From contig NZ_CP027218.1 in the NCBI RefSeq assembly GCF_004124275.1, positions 5,465,001-5,529,000 of the forward strand: a stretch of DNA of 64,000 bases. Reading direction: 5' to 3'. How positions within the stretch are numbered: the stretch's first letter is position 1; each line of letters starts with the position of its first letter. Of this stretch, positions 23,709 through 34,483 are shown in pieces. Origin of the DNA: Pseudomonas sp. DTU12.3. Lineage in GTDB: Bacteria > Pseudomonadota > Gammaproteobacteria > Pseudomonadales > Pseudomonadaceae. The position numbers and the translations under genes are program-made. A model generated the notes under the pieces. It searched no databases, was not told the DNA's origin, and saw only the letters and a list, made by a program, of their open reading frames with translations.

Positions 23709-25142
23709 ATGCCGCACATTTTGATCGTCGAAGACGAAACAATTATCCGCTCCGCCTTGCGCCGCCTGCTGGAACGTAACCAGTACCAGGTCAGCGAAGC
23801 CGGTTCAGTGCAGGAAGCACAAGAACGCTTCACCATTCCTACGTTCGATCTGATCGTCAGCGATCTGCGTTTGCCGGGCGCTCCGGGCACCGAGCTGATC
23901 AAGCTCGGCCAGGGCACACCGGTGCTGATCATGACCAGTTACGCCAGTCTGCGTTCGGCGGTCGACTCGATGAAGATGGGCGCGGTGGACTACATCGCCA
24001 AGCCTTTCGACCACGATGAAATGCTTCAGGCCGTTGCACGGATCCTGCGTGATCGCCAGTCGGCTCCGGCTGCCGGCGAAGCGGTTGCCAGCAAATCGGC
24101 CAATGGCAGCGGCAAATCCGCCGTCGACAACAGTAACGGCGAGATCGGCATCATTGGTTCGTGCCCGCCGATGCAGGACCTGTACAGCAAGATCCGCAAA
24201 GTCGCACCGACCGATTCCAATGTATTGATCCAGGGCGAGTCCGGTACCGGTAAAGAACTGGTGGCCCGTGCCCTGCACAATCTGTCGAAACGCGCCAAGG
24301 CGCCGATGATCTCGGTGAACTGCGCGGCCATCCCGGAAAGCCTGATCGAATCCGAACTGTTCGGCCACGAAAAAGGCGCGTTCACTGGCGCCAGCGCCGG
24401 GCGCGCGGGTCTGGTCGAAGCGGCGGATGGCGGGACCTTGTTCCTCGACGAAATCGGCGAACTGCCACTGGAAGCTCAGGCCCGCCTGCTGCGCGTGTTG
24501 CAGGAAGGCGAAATTCGCCGGGTTGGTTCGGTGCAATCGCAGAAAGTCGATGTGCGCCTGATTGCGGCCACCCACCGGGACCTGAAAAGCCTGGCGAAAA
24601 TCGGCCAGTTCCGTGAAGACCTTTATTACCGCCTGCACGTGATCGCCTTGAAACTGCCTGCGCTGCGCGAGCGCGGTGCCGACGTCAACGAAATCGCCAC
24701 GGCTTTCCTCGCTCGCCAGAGCGCACGCATCAACCGTACCGACCTGAAATTTGCTGCGGATGCCGAACAGGCCATCCGTCATTATTCCTGGCCAGGTAAC
24801 GTGCGTGAGCTGGAGAACGCCGTCGAGCGCGCGGTGATTCTCAGCGAAAGCCCGGAAATCTCAGCCGACCTGCTGGGCATCGACATCGAGCTGAGTGATC
24901 TGGAAGACGACGAGTTCATCGGTCTGCCGCCACAAACGGCGGGTAACGCCAGCAGCAGCCATGAGCCGACCGAAGACCTGTCGCTGGAAGACTACTTCCA
25001 GCACTTCGTCCTCGAGCATCAGGACCACATGACCGAGACCGAACTGGCGCGCAAACTGGGTGTCAGCCGCAAATGTCTGTGGGAACGCCGTCAGCGCCTG
25101 GGCATCCCGCGGCGCAAGACCGGGGTCGCCAGCGAGAGCTGA
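23709..25142 (+). CDS. cbrB: Sigma54-dependent response regulator CbrB
   Basis: CbrB is an NtrC-type activator of sigma54 promoters, notably that of crcZ, and of amino acid catabolism genes. The 477-residue protein has a receiver domain with phosphoacceptor D52, an AAA+ domain with Walker A GESGTGKE (176-183) and the sigma54-contact loop GAFTGA (223-228), and a C-terminal Fis-type helix-turn-helix (LARKLGVSRKCLWERRQRL). All functional motifs are present. It forms an operon with cbrA, and its target operators lie directly after its stop codon. Confidence 0.96.
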   Translation: MPHILIVEDETIIRSALRRLLERNQYQVSEAGSVQEAQERFTIPTFDLIVSDLRLPGAPGTELIKLGQGTPVLIMTSYASLRSAVDSMKMGAVDYIAKPFDHDEMLQAVARILRDRQSAPAAGEAVASKSANGSGKSAVDNSNGEIGIIGSCPPMQDLYSKIRKVAPTDSNVLIQGESGTGKELVARALHNLSKRAKAPMISVNCAAIPESLIESELFGHEKGAFTGASAGRAGLVEAADGGTLFLDEIGELPLEAQARLLRVLQEGEIRRVGSVQSQKVDVRLIAATHRDLKSLAKIGQFREDLYYRLHVIALKLPALRERGADVNEIATAFLARQSARINRTDLKFAADAEQAIRHYSWPGNVRELENAVERAVILSESPEISADLLGIDIELSDLEDDEFIGLPPQTAGNASSSHEPTEDLSLEDYFQHFVLEHQDHMTETELARKLGVSRKCLWERRQRLGIPRRKTGVASES

Positions 25143-25143
25143 A

Positions 25144-25215
25144 CGTTACCTGTCGAGTGTGCGGGTAACGCTTGAAGATGTGAAAAAACTGTTACCTCAG
25201 TCGATTCACGTAACA
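25144..25215. promoter_or_regulatory. CbrB operator repeats upstream of crcZ
   Basis: Two inverted repeats: CGTTACC-N13-GGTAACG (25144-25170) and TGTTAC-N14-GTAACA (25190-25215). The second matches the CbrB binding pattern described in P. putida. They lie about 100-170 bases before the sigma54 promoter, the normal place for an enhancer. Confidence 0.75.
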
Positions 25216-25216
25216 G

Positions 25217-25254
25217 AAGCCGGGGTTATCGGTAACGAAACCCCGGCTTTTTTT
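25217..25254 (+). terminator. Intrinsic terminator after cbrB
   Basis: GCCGGGGTT and AACCCCGGC pair, followed by seven T. It lies between the CbrB operators and the crcZ promoter and ends the cbrAB message. Confidence 0.85.
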
Positions 25255-25312
25255 CGCCCCGAGAAAACGGTTATATCGACCTAACCCTTTGTTTTACTGG
25301 GTTTCGCAAAAG

Positions 25313-25330
25313 TTGGCACGACCCCTGCTA
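25313..25330 (+). promoter_or_regulatory. Sigma54 promoter of crcZ
   Basis: TTGGCACGACCCCTGCTA shows the -24 GG and -12 GC dinucleotides exactly 10 bases apart, matching TGGCACG-N4-TTGCW with one mismatch. Predicted transcription start is about 25340. Confidence 0.88.
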
Positions 25331-25339
25331 TATGTTTGG

Positions 25340-25706
25340 TACAAGAACAATAACAAGCAATGCACAAGACAATAAAAATAAGACGAATCGACTCACGCAC
25401 AATAAAAACAAGACGGCGAGAGGCGCAGCTAACTGATTCTTTTGGAGAGGCGTTGTATTTGGGGCTTGCCCCACGACCAGGCCGAGAACAACAAAAACTG
25501 TCCTAAGACAGAGCCTGTACTGGTTGGATCGTAAGATCACTGCAATTCAGCGACCAAAGCAATCCGTTTGCTCTTGGCTCCCGATTGGGAGGGTCATGAA
25601 GGTAAAGCTTCATGGCGAGGGCACTCAACAAAAACAAGAAGCCCGAATCAATAATAAAAAGAGCACGCAACTACTTCTTGGGGAGCTTCGGCTCCCCTTG
25701 TAGTTT
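25340..25706 (+). ncRNA. crcZ: CrcZ small RNA, antagonist of Hfq/Crc
   Basis: CrcZ sequesters Hfq (with Crc) and relieves catabolite repression. The roughly 365-base RNA lies between cbrB and pcnB, as in other pseudomonads. It carries six A-rich CA motifs of the AANAANAA kind (about 25341, 25363, 25399, 25485, 25625 and 25648), which are the Hfq/Crc binding sites, and ends in the stem GGGGAGC-TTCG-GCTCCCC (25680-25697). It is driven by a sigma54 promoter with CbrB operators. The 5' end is predicted from the promoter; the 3' end from the hairpin, whose T-tract is weak. Confidence 0.92.
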
Positions 25707-25876
25707 CTCCCTCCCGGCAAAATCCTTCGATTTTCCCTTGCTCGACCCTTGCAGCTTGCGGCTTACAGCTCAAATCTGCCGTGTCCTACACCATCCCCCG
25801 ACTAAATGCTAGAATCTGCGCCCATCATGCGGTCATTCTTTGGTATGGCCGAACATTCCTTCAAACAGTGCATCCC

Positions 25877-27277
25877 ATGCTGAAGAAGTTGTTCCAGTCA
25901 TTCCGAACTCCCGTGCGTCGTACGCAACACATCCGCAGCACCCCTGAAGTGCTCAACAGCGGCCAACATTCGCTGCAGAAAACGCAGTTCAGCCGCTATG
26001 CGGTGAATATCGTCGAACGCCTGCAAGGTGCCGGTTACCAGGCTTATCTGGTCGGCGGTTGCGTGCGTGACATGCTGCTGGGCATCACGCCCAAGGATTT
26101 CGACGTCGCCACCAGCGCCACGCCCGAGCAAGTCCGTGCCGAATTCCGCAATGCGCGGATCATCGGCCGTCGCTTCAAACTGGTGCATATCCATTTCGGT
26201 CGCGAAATCATCGAAGTCGCGACCTTCCGCGCCAATCACCCGCAAAACGAAGACGACGAAGACAGCAACCAGTCTTCGCGTAACGAGAGCGGGCGGATTC
26301 TGCGCGACAACGTTTACGGCACCCTGGAAGAAGACGCGCAACGTCGCGACTTCACCATCAACGCCCTGTATTACGATCCGGTCAGCGAGCGCATCCTCGA
26401 TTACGCCAATGGCGTACACGACATCCGCAATCACCTGATCCGCTTGATCGGCGACCCGAAGCAACGCTACCAGGAAGACCCGGTGCGCATGCTGCGCGCC
26501 GTGCGCTTTGCCGCCAAGCTCAACTTCGGCATCGAAAAGCACACCGTGCAGCCGATCCGTGAACTGGCGCCGATGCTGCGCGAGATTCCGTCGGCGCGTC
26601 TGTTCGAAGAAGTGCTCAAGCTGTTCCTCTCGGGGCACGGCGCGATCACCTTCGAAATGCTCGTCGATCTGCAACTGTTCGCCCCGCTATTCCCGGCCAG
26701 TGCCGATGCACTGGAACATAACCCGCAATACACCCACACGCTGATCAGCGAAGCGCTGACCAACACCGACCTGCGCATCAAGCAGAACAAACCGGTGACC
26801 CCGGCGTTCCTGTTTGCCGCGCTGCTCTGGCCTGCCCTGCCGGCCCGCGTGTTGCGCTTGCAGGAACGGGGCATGCCGCCGATTCCGGCGATGCAGGAAG
26901 GCGCGCACGAGTTGATTGCCGAACAGTGCCAGCGTATTGCGATTCCAAAGCGTTTCACCATGCCGATCCGCGAGATCTGGGACATGCAGGAGCGCCTGCC
27001 ACGTCGCAGCGGCAAACGTGCCGACCTGTTGCTGGACAATCCGCGTTTCCGCGCCGGTTACGACTTCCTGCTGCTGCGTGAGAGCGCTGGCGAGGAGACC
27101 GATGGCCTCGGCGAATGGTGGACGGACTATCAGGACGCCAATGAAAGTGAACGTCGCGACATGATCCGCGACCTCAGCGGCAAGGATGAGGGCAGCAGCG
27201 GTGCTCCGCGCAAACGTCGCCGCAGCGGCGGCTCCAAGCGCAAACGCGCCGGTGCTCCGAGCGCAACAGGCGAGTAA
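25877..27277 (+). CDS. pcnB: Poly(A) polymerase I
   Basis: PcnB adds poly(A) tails to RNAs and promotes their decay. The 466-residue protein has the class II nucleotidyltransferase head with LVGGCVRDMLLG (58-69) and the catalytic DFD (74-76), an RNA-binding neck, and a basic Arg/Lys-rich C-terminal tail (RKRRRSGGSKRKRAG). I chose the ATG at 25877, which starts the family sequence MLKKLFQSF; a longer frame from 25781 adds non-conserved residues. The ribosome site is weak. folK follows three bases after the stop. Confidence 0.93.
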   Translation: MLKKLFQSFRTPVRRTQHIRSTPEVLNSGQHSLQKTQFSRYAVNIVERLQGAGYQAYLVGGCVRDMLLGITPKDFDVATSATPEQVRAEFRNARIIGRRFKLVHIHFGREIIEVATFRANHPQNEDDEDSNQSSRNESGRILRDNVYGTLEEDAQRRDFTINALYYDPVSERILDYANGVHDIRNHLIRLIGDPKQRYQEDPVRMLRAVRFAAKLNFGIEKHTVQPIRELAPMLREIPSARLFEEVLKLFLSGHGAITFEMLVDLQLFAPLFPASADALEHNPQYTHTLISEALTNTDLRIKQNKPVTPAFLFAALLWPALPARVLRLQERGMPPIPAMQEGAHELIAEQCQRIAIPKRFTMPIREIWDMQERLPRRSGKRADLLLDNPRFRAGYDFLLLRESAGEETDGLGEWWTDYQDANESERRDMIRDLSGKDEGSSGAPRKRRRSGGSKRKRAGAPSATGE

Positions 27278-27280
27278 CGC

Positions 27281-27766
27281 ATGGAACGCATCTACATCGG
27301 CATGGGCAGCAACCTCGCTGACCCTGCCGAACAATTGCGCAGCGCCGTCGAGGCGCTGGGGCAATTGCCGCAGACGACCCTCGCCGGTGTTTCCGCCTTC
27401 TATCAAAGCGATTCGTTGTTGCCCGGCCAACCGCGTTACACCAACGCGGTTGCCGCGCTCGACAGCGCGCTCGCCCCTCTGCAACTGCTCGATGCGTTGC
27501 AGGCGATCGAGAATGATCAGGGCCGCGAACGTCTTGAGCGCTGGGGTCCGCGCACACTGGATCTGGACATTCTGCTGTTCGGCGATCGACTGATCGACGA
27601 GCCACGCCTGAAAGTCCCGCATTACCAGATTCAGGAACGCGCCTTCGTGCTCTATCCCCTCGCCGAACTGGCTCCGCCGGAGCTGCGCCTGCCCGACGGC
27701 CGCAGCCTTCCCGACCTGCTGGCCGCCTGCCCGTTCGTCGGCCTCGAACGCCTCCCCCAGCCCTGA
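27281..27766 (+). CDS. folK: 2-amino-4-hydroxy-6-hydroxymethyldihydropteridine diphosphokinase
   Basis: HPPK transfers pyrophosphate from ATP to hydroxymethyldihydropterin in folate synthesis. The 161-residue protein has the N-terminal GMGSNLADP and the family signature RWGPRTLDLDIL with its two magnesium-binding aspartates. It starts three bases after pcnB, so the two genes are co-transcribed, the usual pcnB-folK pairing. panB follows after a REP pair and a 300-base gap. Confidence 0.95.
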   Translation: MERIYIGMGSNLADPAEQLRSAVEALGQLPQTTLAGVSAFYQSDSLLPGQPRYTNAVAALDSALAPLQLLDALQAIENDQGRERLERWGPRTLDLDILLFGDRLIDEPRLKVPHYQIQERAFVLYPLAELAPPELRLPDGRSLPDLLAACPFVGLERLPQP

Positions 27767-27777
27767 CATCTATCCCC

Positions 27778-27864
27778 TGTAGGAGCTGTCGAGTGAAACG
27801 AGGCTGCGATCTTTTGACCTTCAAAACCAAGATCAAAAGATCGCAGCGTTCCGCAGCTCCTACA
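27778..27864. repeat. Paired REP element, type A
   Basis: Inverted GTAGGAGCTG...GCTGCGATC copies, the left one somewhat degenerate, in the gap between folK and panB. The remaining 300 bases up to panB hold its unlocated promoter and no gene that I can see. Confidence 0.88.
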
Positions 27865-28164
27865 GGGAATAGCGTTCGGCATGCAGGATTTTTGTCGGAC
27901 AAAAAGCCCTCGAATCAAGCCCGTCGTGCCGCTGAATCGCATCAGTAACGCCGGTAACACTCCCCTCGTAACATTGCGGTAACACACGCAATTGACTTCC
28001 TGTTGGCTCATCACGACTATAGGCGTCCCGCTGCCGCCAACCCGGCACATACGGGCGCAATCCAGGCCTTATAAGCACGACAAAAGAGCGTGCGCCTGAG
28101 TAGATGACGAATCACGCGCGTTACTCGCAGTAGTTTCCAGAGCGCCTGAACGAGGATTTTTTAC

Positions 28165-28965
28165 ATGCCAGCCATCACCCTGACCACGCTCCAGAGCCTC
28201 AAGCAGAAAGGTGAAAAGATCACCATGCTGACTTGCTATGACGCGACCTTCGCCCAAGCCTGCAACGAGGCCGGTGTCGAAGTGCTGCTGGTGGGCGACT
28301 CCCTCGGCATGGTCCTGCAAGGTCATGACAGCACTTTGCCGGTGACCACCGCAGAAATGGCCTACCACACCGCCAGCGTCAAACGCGGCAACACCGACGC
28401 GCTGATCCTCGCTGACCTGCCGTTCATGGCCAACGCCACCCTCGAACAAACCATGAGCAACAGCGCCATGCTTATGCAGGCCGGTGCGCACATGATCAAG
28501 GTCGAAGGTCAGTTGTGGTTGGCCGAGTCGATCCGTCTGCTCGCCGAACGTGGTGTACCGGTCTGCGCGCACATGGGCCTGACCCCGCAAGCGGTGAACA
28601 TTCTCGGCGGCTATAAAGTGCAGGGCCGCAACGAGAACCAGGCACGGCAGATGCGTGCCGATGCGATCTCGCTGGAACAGGCCGGCGCGGCGATGCTGCT
28701 GCTCGAATGCGTACCGAGCGAACTGGCCGCAGAAATCAGTCAGGCAGTGAAGATCCCGGTCATCGGCATCGGCGCCGGTAACGCCACCGACGGTCAGGTG
28801 CTGGTACTGCACGACATGCTCGGCCTGTCGATCACTGGCCGCGTACCGAAATTCGTCAAGAACTTCATGCACGGTCAGGACAGCATCCAGTCCGCACTGA
28901 AGGCTTACGTCAGCGAAGTCAAAGCCACCACGTTCCCTGGTATCGAACACGGATTCTCTGCATGA
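28165..28965 (+). CDS. panB: 3-methyl-2-oxobutanoate hydroxymethyltransferase
   Basis: PanB makes ketopantoate from 2-oxoisovalerate and methylene-tetrahydrofolate in pantothenate synthesis. The 266-residue protein has the expected family motifs: ITMLTCYDATFA, the magnesium-binding GDSLGMVLQG, VCAHMGLTPQ and the catalytic glutamate in LLLECVP. It overlaps panC by four bases (ATGA). The 2-oxoisovalerate used here comes from the ilvIHC pathway at the left of the window, although the genes are not linked in expression. Confidence 0.96.
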   Translation: MPAITLTTLQSLKQKGEKITMLTCYDATFAQACNEAGVEVLLVGDSLGMVLQGHDSTLPVTTAEMAYHTASVKRGNTDALILADLPFMANATLEQTMSNSAMLMQAGAHMIKVEGQLWLAESIRLLAERGVPVCAHMGLTPQAVNILGGYKVQGRNENQARQMRADAISLEQAGAAMLLLECVPSELAAEISQAVKIPVIGIGAGNATDGQVLVLHDMLGLSITGRVPKFVKNFMHGQDSIQSALKAYVSEVKATTFPGIEHGFSA

Positions 28966-29822
28966 ACACCGTAAAAACCGTACGCGAACTGCGCGCCGCC
29001 GTCGCCCGCGCGCGCAATGAAGGCAAGCGCATCGGCTTCGTGCCGACCATGGGCAACCTGCACAGCGGCCATGTTGCGCTGGTGACCAAAGCCACCCAAC
29101 GCGTGGACTTCGTCGTCGCGAGTATTTTCGTCAACCCGCTGCAATTCGGCGCCGGCGAAGACCTCGACAAGTACCCTCGTACCCTCGCAGCCGATCAGGA
29201 AAAACTTCTTGAAGCCGGTTGCTCCCTGCTGTTCGCGCCGACGGTCGAGGAAATGTACCCCGACGGCATGGCCGGGCAGACCCGGGTCAGCGTGCCGCAA
29301 CTGTCCGAAGGCCTCTGCGGCGCCAGTCGTCCGGGGCACTTCGAAGGTGTCGCGACGGTGGTCAGCAAGCTGTTCAACATGGTCCAGCCGGACCTGGCGA
29401 TTTTCGGCCAGAAGGATTATCAGCAACTGGCGGTCATCCGCGCGTTGGTGCATGACCTGAACATGCCGATCCAGATCATTGGCGAGCCGACCGTACGCGC
29501 TGCCGACGGCTTGGCGCTGTCATCGCGCAATGGCTTCCTCAACGAAGAGCAACGCGCGGTGGCTCCAGTGGTCTATCGCTCGCTGAGCAACATTGCCGAG
29601 TCGATCAAGCAAGGCGAACGCGACTTCCCGGCGCTGATCAACGCTCAGTTGCAACAACTCGAAGCCGCTGGCCTGCGTCCGGATTACCTGGAAATCCGTC
29701 ACGCCCTGACCTTGCGTCCGGCGACGGCTGAAGACCGTGACCTGGTGATTCTGGTGGCCGCGTTCCTCGGCACTACACGGTTGATCGACAACCTGCACCT
29801 GAATCTCGACGTCCCCGCTTAA
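28962..29822 (+). CDS. panC: Pantothenate synthetase
   Basis: PanC joins pantoate and beta-alanine using ATP. The 286-residue protein shows the nucleotidyltransferase HIGH-type motif in PTMGNLHSGH (about 28-37), FGQKDYQQ and the KMSKS-type LSSRNGFLN. It starts inside the panB stop, so its translation is coupled. panD, which makes beta-alanine, follows after a REP pair. Confidence 0.96.
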   Translation: MNTVKTVRELRAAVARARNEGKRIGFVPTMGNLHSGHVALVTKATQRVDFVVASIFVNPLQFGAGEDLDKYPRTLAADQEKLLEAGCSLLFAPTVEEMYPDGMAGQTRVSVPQLSEGLCGASRPGHFEGVATVVSKLFNMVQPDLAIFGQKDYQQLAVIRALVHDLNMPIQIIGEPTVRAADGLALSSRNGFLNEEQRAVAPVVYRSLSNIAESIKQGERDFPALINAQLQQLEAAGLRPDYLEIRHALTLRPATAEDRDLVILVAAFLGTTRLIDNLHLNLDVPA

Positions 29823-29840
29823 ACATCACCGCCCCCTCCC

Positions 29841-29930
29841 TGTGGGAGCGGGCTTGCTCGCGAATGCGGTGGGTCATTCAGCCTATAAGTTGACTGGCAC
29901 ACCGCATTCGCGAGCAAGCCCGCTCCCACA
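29841..29930. repeat. Paired REP element, type B
   Basis: Inverted TGTGGGAGCGGGCTTGCTCGCG copies with inner stem AATGCGGTG / CACCGCATT, placed between panC and panD. Whether panD is still co-transcribed across it is open. Confidence 0.9.
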
Positions 29931-30021
29931 GTTGTTTTATGGCCACCCATTGACTGTATTGCCGGCCCCAAAGCCTTCGGGCACACTGCCCGCCGTTCGA
30001 TTCCAACCCGGGAAACCCCTC

Positions 30022-30402
30022 ATGCACGCGATCATGCTCAAGGCCAAACTACACCGCGCCGAAGTCACTCATGCGGTGCTCGACTACGAAGGTTCGTGCG
30101 CCATCGATGGCGAATGGCTGGACCTGTCCGGCATCCGTGAATACGAGCAGATCCAGATTTACAACGTCGACAACGGCGAGCGTTTCACCACCTATGCAAT
30201 CCGTGGCGAAGAAGGCTCGCGGATGATCTCGGTCAACGGCGCCGCTGCGCACAAGGCCAAGGTCGGCGACCGGGTGATCATCTGCGCCTACGCCCACTAC
30301 AGCGAAGCGGAGCTGGTCAATTTCAAGCCGCGCATGCTCTACATGGCAGCGGGCAATGAGCTGAGCCATACCAGCAATGCCATCCCGGTTCAGCTCGCCT
30401 GA
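30022..30402 (+). CDS. panD: Aspartate 1-decarboxylase
   Basis: PanD decarboxylates aspartate to beta-alanine. The 126-residue proenzyme self-cleaves between G24 and S25 (DYEGSCAID) to form the pyruvoyl group on the new serine. Conserved Tyr58-region and IQIYNVDNGERF motifs are present. The ATG at 30022 begins the family start MHAIMLKAKLHRA; a longer frame from 29842 runs through the REP pair and is not credible. It completes the pantothenate set panB-panC-panD. Confidence 0.96.
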   Translation: MHAIMLKAKLHRAEVTHAVLDYEGSCAIDGEWLDLSGIREYEQIQIYNVDNGERFTTYAIRGEEGSRMISVNGAAAHKAKVGDRVIICAYAHYSEAELVNFKPRMLYMAAGNELSHTSNAIPVQLA

Positions 30403-30633
30403 TCGCGTTATCGCCCCGCTCCCCCTCCGTTGGTCGGCCAGTTCCCGCTCCCGATGTTAAAAAAGTACAGGGATCTGGTCAGACAAAGTCAAGACAGAAC
30501 GCAGCGCGAGGTTTACTGTATTCGCCCTGTGTCCAGAAATCGTGTCGACACAGTTGGCCCCACGCCCAAACATGGCGTGTCGTGGCTGTTCAGTGTTCAA
30601 AAGGCCGTTCAAGTAAAAAGGAAAACCGCAGCG

Positions 30634-32298
30634 ATGGCGTACTACCGCACTCCTCACGACGTTACCGCTCTGCCCGCCTGGCAAGCGTTGAAAGATCACC
30701 GCCAAGCCATGCAGGATTTCAGCATGCGCGAAGCCTTCAACGCCGATCCGCAGCGCTTCAATCAGTTCACCCTCAGCAGCTGCGGACTGTTTCTCGATTA
30801 TTCGAAGAATTTGATCAACGCCGAGACCCGCAACCTGCTGGTGGGTCTGGCCAATGAAGTCGATCTGAAAGGCGCAATCAAAGCGCTGTTCGACGGCGAA
30901 ATCGTCAACTCGTCCGAAGGCCGCCCGGCGCTGCACACCGCCCTGCGCCGCCCGGTGGGCGACAAGTTGTCGGTCAACGGCGTCAACGTGATGCCGGAAG
31001 TCCACAAGGTGCTCAACCAGATCACCGATCTGGTCGGGCGCATTCATGACGGTCTGTGGCGTGGCTACACCGAGAAGCCGATCACCGACGTGGTCAACAT
31101 CGGCATCGGTGGCTCGTTCCTCGGCCCTGAGCTGGTCTCCGAAGCGTTGTTGTCGTACGCGCAGAAAGGCGTGCGTTGCCACTATCTGGCGAACATCGAC
31201 GGCAGCGAGTTCCACGAACTGACGCAAAAACTGCGTGCCGAAACCACGCTGTTCATCGTTTCGTCGAAGTCCTTCAACACCCTCGAAACCCTGAAGAACG
31301 CTCAGGCCGCACGTGCCTGGTACCTGGCGCAGGGCGGTTCGGAAGCCGAGCTGTATCGTCACTTCATCGCCGTTTCGAGCAACAACGCCGCTGCCGTGGC
31401 GTTCGGTATCCGCGAAGAAAACATCTTCCCGATGTGGGACTGGGTTGGCGGTCGTTATTCGCTGTGGTCGGCGATCGGTTTGCCGATCGCCCTGGCCATC
31501 GGCATGTCCAACTTCAAGGAACTGCTGTCCGGTGCCTACACCATGGACCAGCATTTCCAGACCGCGCCGTTCGAACAGAACATGCCGGTGCTGCTGGCGT
31601 TGCTCGGCGTCTGGTACGGCAACTTCTGGGGCGCGCAAAGCCACGCGATCCTGCCGTACGACCACTACCTGCGCAACATCACCAAGCACTTGCAACAGCT
31701 GGACATGGAATCCAACGGCAAGAGCGTGCGTCAGGACGGCACCGCCGTATCGACCGATACCGGTCCGGTGATCTGGGGCGGCGTCGGCTGCAACGGTCAG
31801 CACGCCTACCACCAGTTGCTGCATCAAGGTACCCAACTGATTCCGGCCGACTTCATCGTGCCGATCGTCAGCTTCAACCCGGTCTCCGACCACCACCAGT
31901 GGCTGTACGCCAACTGTCTGTCGCAGAGCCAGGCATTGATGCTCGGCAAGACCTTGCCGGAAGCCGAGCAAGAGTTGCGCGACAAGGGCATGAGCGAAGA
32001 GCAGGTGCACAAACTCGCACCGCACAAGGTGATCCCGGGCAACCGTCCGAGCAACACCCTTGTGGTTGAACGCATCAGCCCGCGTCGTCTCGGCGCACTG
32101 GTGGCGATGTATGAGCACAAAGTGTTCGTGCAAAGCGTGGTCTGGGGCATCAACGCCTTTGACCAGTGGGGCGTGGAACTGGGCAAGGAACTGGGCAAAG
32201 GCGTCTACAACCGCCTGGTCGGCAGCGATGAAAGCAACGCTGACGATCCGTCCACTCAGGGCCTGATCAACTACTTCCGCGGTCGTCACCGCGGGTGA
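30634..32298 (+). CDS. pgi: Glucose-6-phosphate isomerase
   Basis: Pgi interconverts glucose-6-phosphate and fructose-6-phosphate. At 554 residues it is the large gammaproteobacterial form. Motifs include the phosphate-binding GIGGSFLGPELV, the SKSFNTLET loop, GGRYSLWSAIG (glutamate region upstream) and the C-terminal QWGVELGK with the active lysine. I chose ATG 30634, which has AAGGAA upstream and gives the usual MAYYRTPHDVTALP start. A 231-base gap before it contains no other gene that I can support. Confidence 0.96.
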   Translation: MAYYRTPHDVTALPAWQALKDHRQAMQDFSMREAFNADPQRFNQFTLSSCGLFLDYSKNLINAETRNLLVGLANEVDLKGAIKALFDGEIVNSSEGRPALHTALRRPVGDKLSVNGVNVMPEVHKVLNQITDLVGRIHDGLWRGYTEKPITDVVNIGIGGSFLGPELVSEALLSYAQKGVRCHYLANIDGSEFHELTQKLRAETTLFIVSSKSFNTLETLKNAQAARAWYLAQGGSEAELYRHFIAVSSNNAAAVAFGIREENIFPMWDWVGGRYSLWSAIGLPIALAIGMSNFKELLSGAYTMDQHFQTAPFEQNMPVLLALLGVWYGNFWGAQSHAILPYDHYLRNITKHLQQLDMESNGKSVRQDGTAVSTDTGPVIWGGVGCNGQHAYHQLLHQGTQLIPADFIVPIVSFNPVSDHHQWLYANCLSQSQALMLGKTLPEAEQELRDKGMSEEQVHKLAPHKVIPGNRPSNTLVVERISPRRLGALVAMYEHKVFVQSVVWGINAFDQWGVELGKELGKGVYNRLVGSDESNADDPSTQGLINYFRGRHRG

Positions 32299-32327
32299 TA
32301 GTGGCCTAAAGGCCAACGCTGTTCCCC

Positions 32328-32416
32328 TGTGGGAGCGGGCTTGCTCGCGAAAGCGGTGTGTCATTCAGCACTTTGTTGACTGATACGCCGCTTTCGCGAG
32401 CAAGCCCGCTCCCACA
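32328..32416. repeat. Paired REP element, type B
   Basis: Inverted type B copies with an inner paired stem AAAGCGG / CCGCTTT, between pgi and acs. Confidence 0.9.
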
Positions 32417-32471
32417 GTTGTTTTGCGCATGACTTGAACCTCTGCATCGCTCGGCGCATCTTTATTCTTCG

Positions 32472-32486
32472 CACAACAAGAATAAG
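32472..32486 (+). promoter_or_regulatory. CA-rich Hfq/Crc-type site over the acs ribosome-binding site
   Basis: ACAACAAGAATAAGG lies 8 bases before the acs ATG and includes its AAGGA site. It has the AANAANAA spacing of catabolite-repression sites and would let Hfq/Crc block translation. Visual match only. Confidence 0.55.
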
Positions 32487-32494
32487 GAACCGTC

Positions 32495-34432
<1,938 letters not shown>

Positions 34433-34483
34433 CACTTCGGGCGCGGCCAACCGGGCGCGCCCGCCCATCTTCACAGAGTGGTC

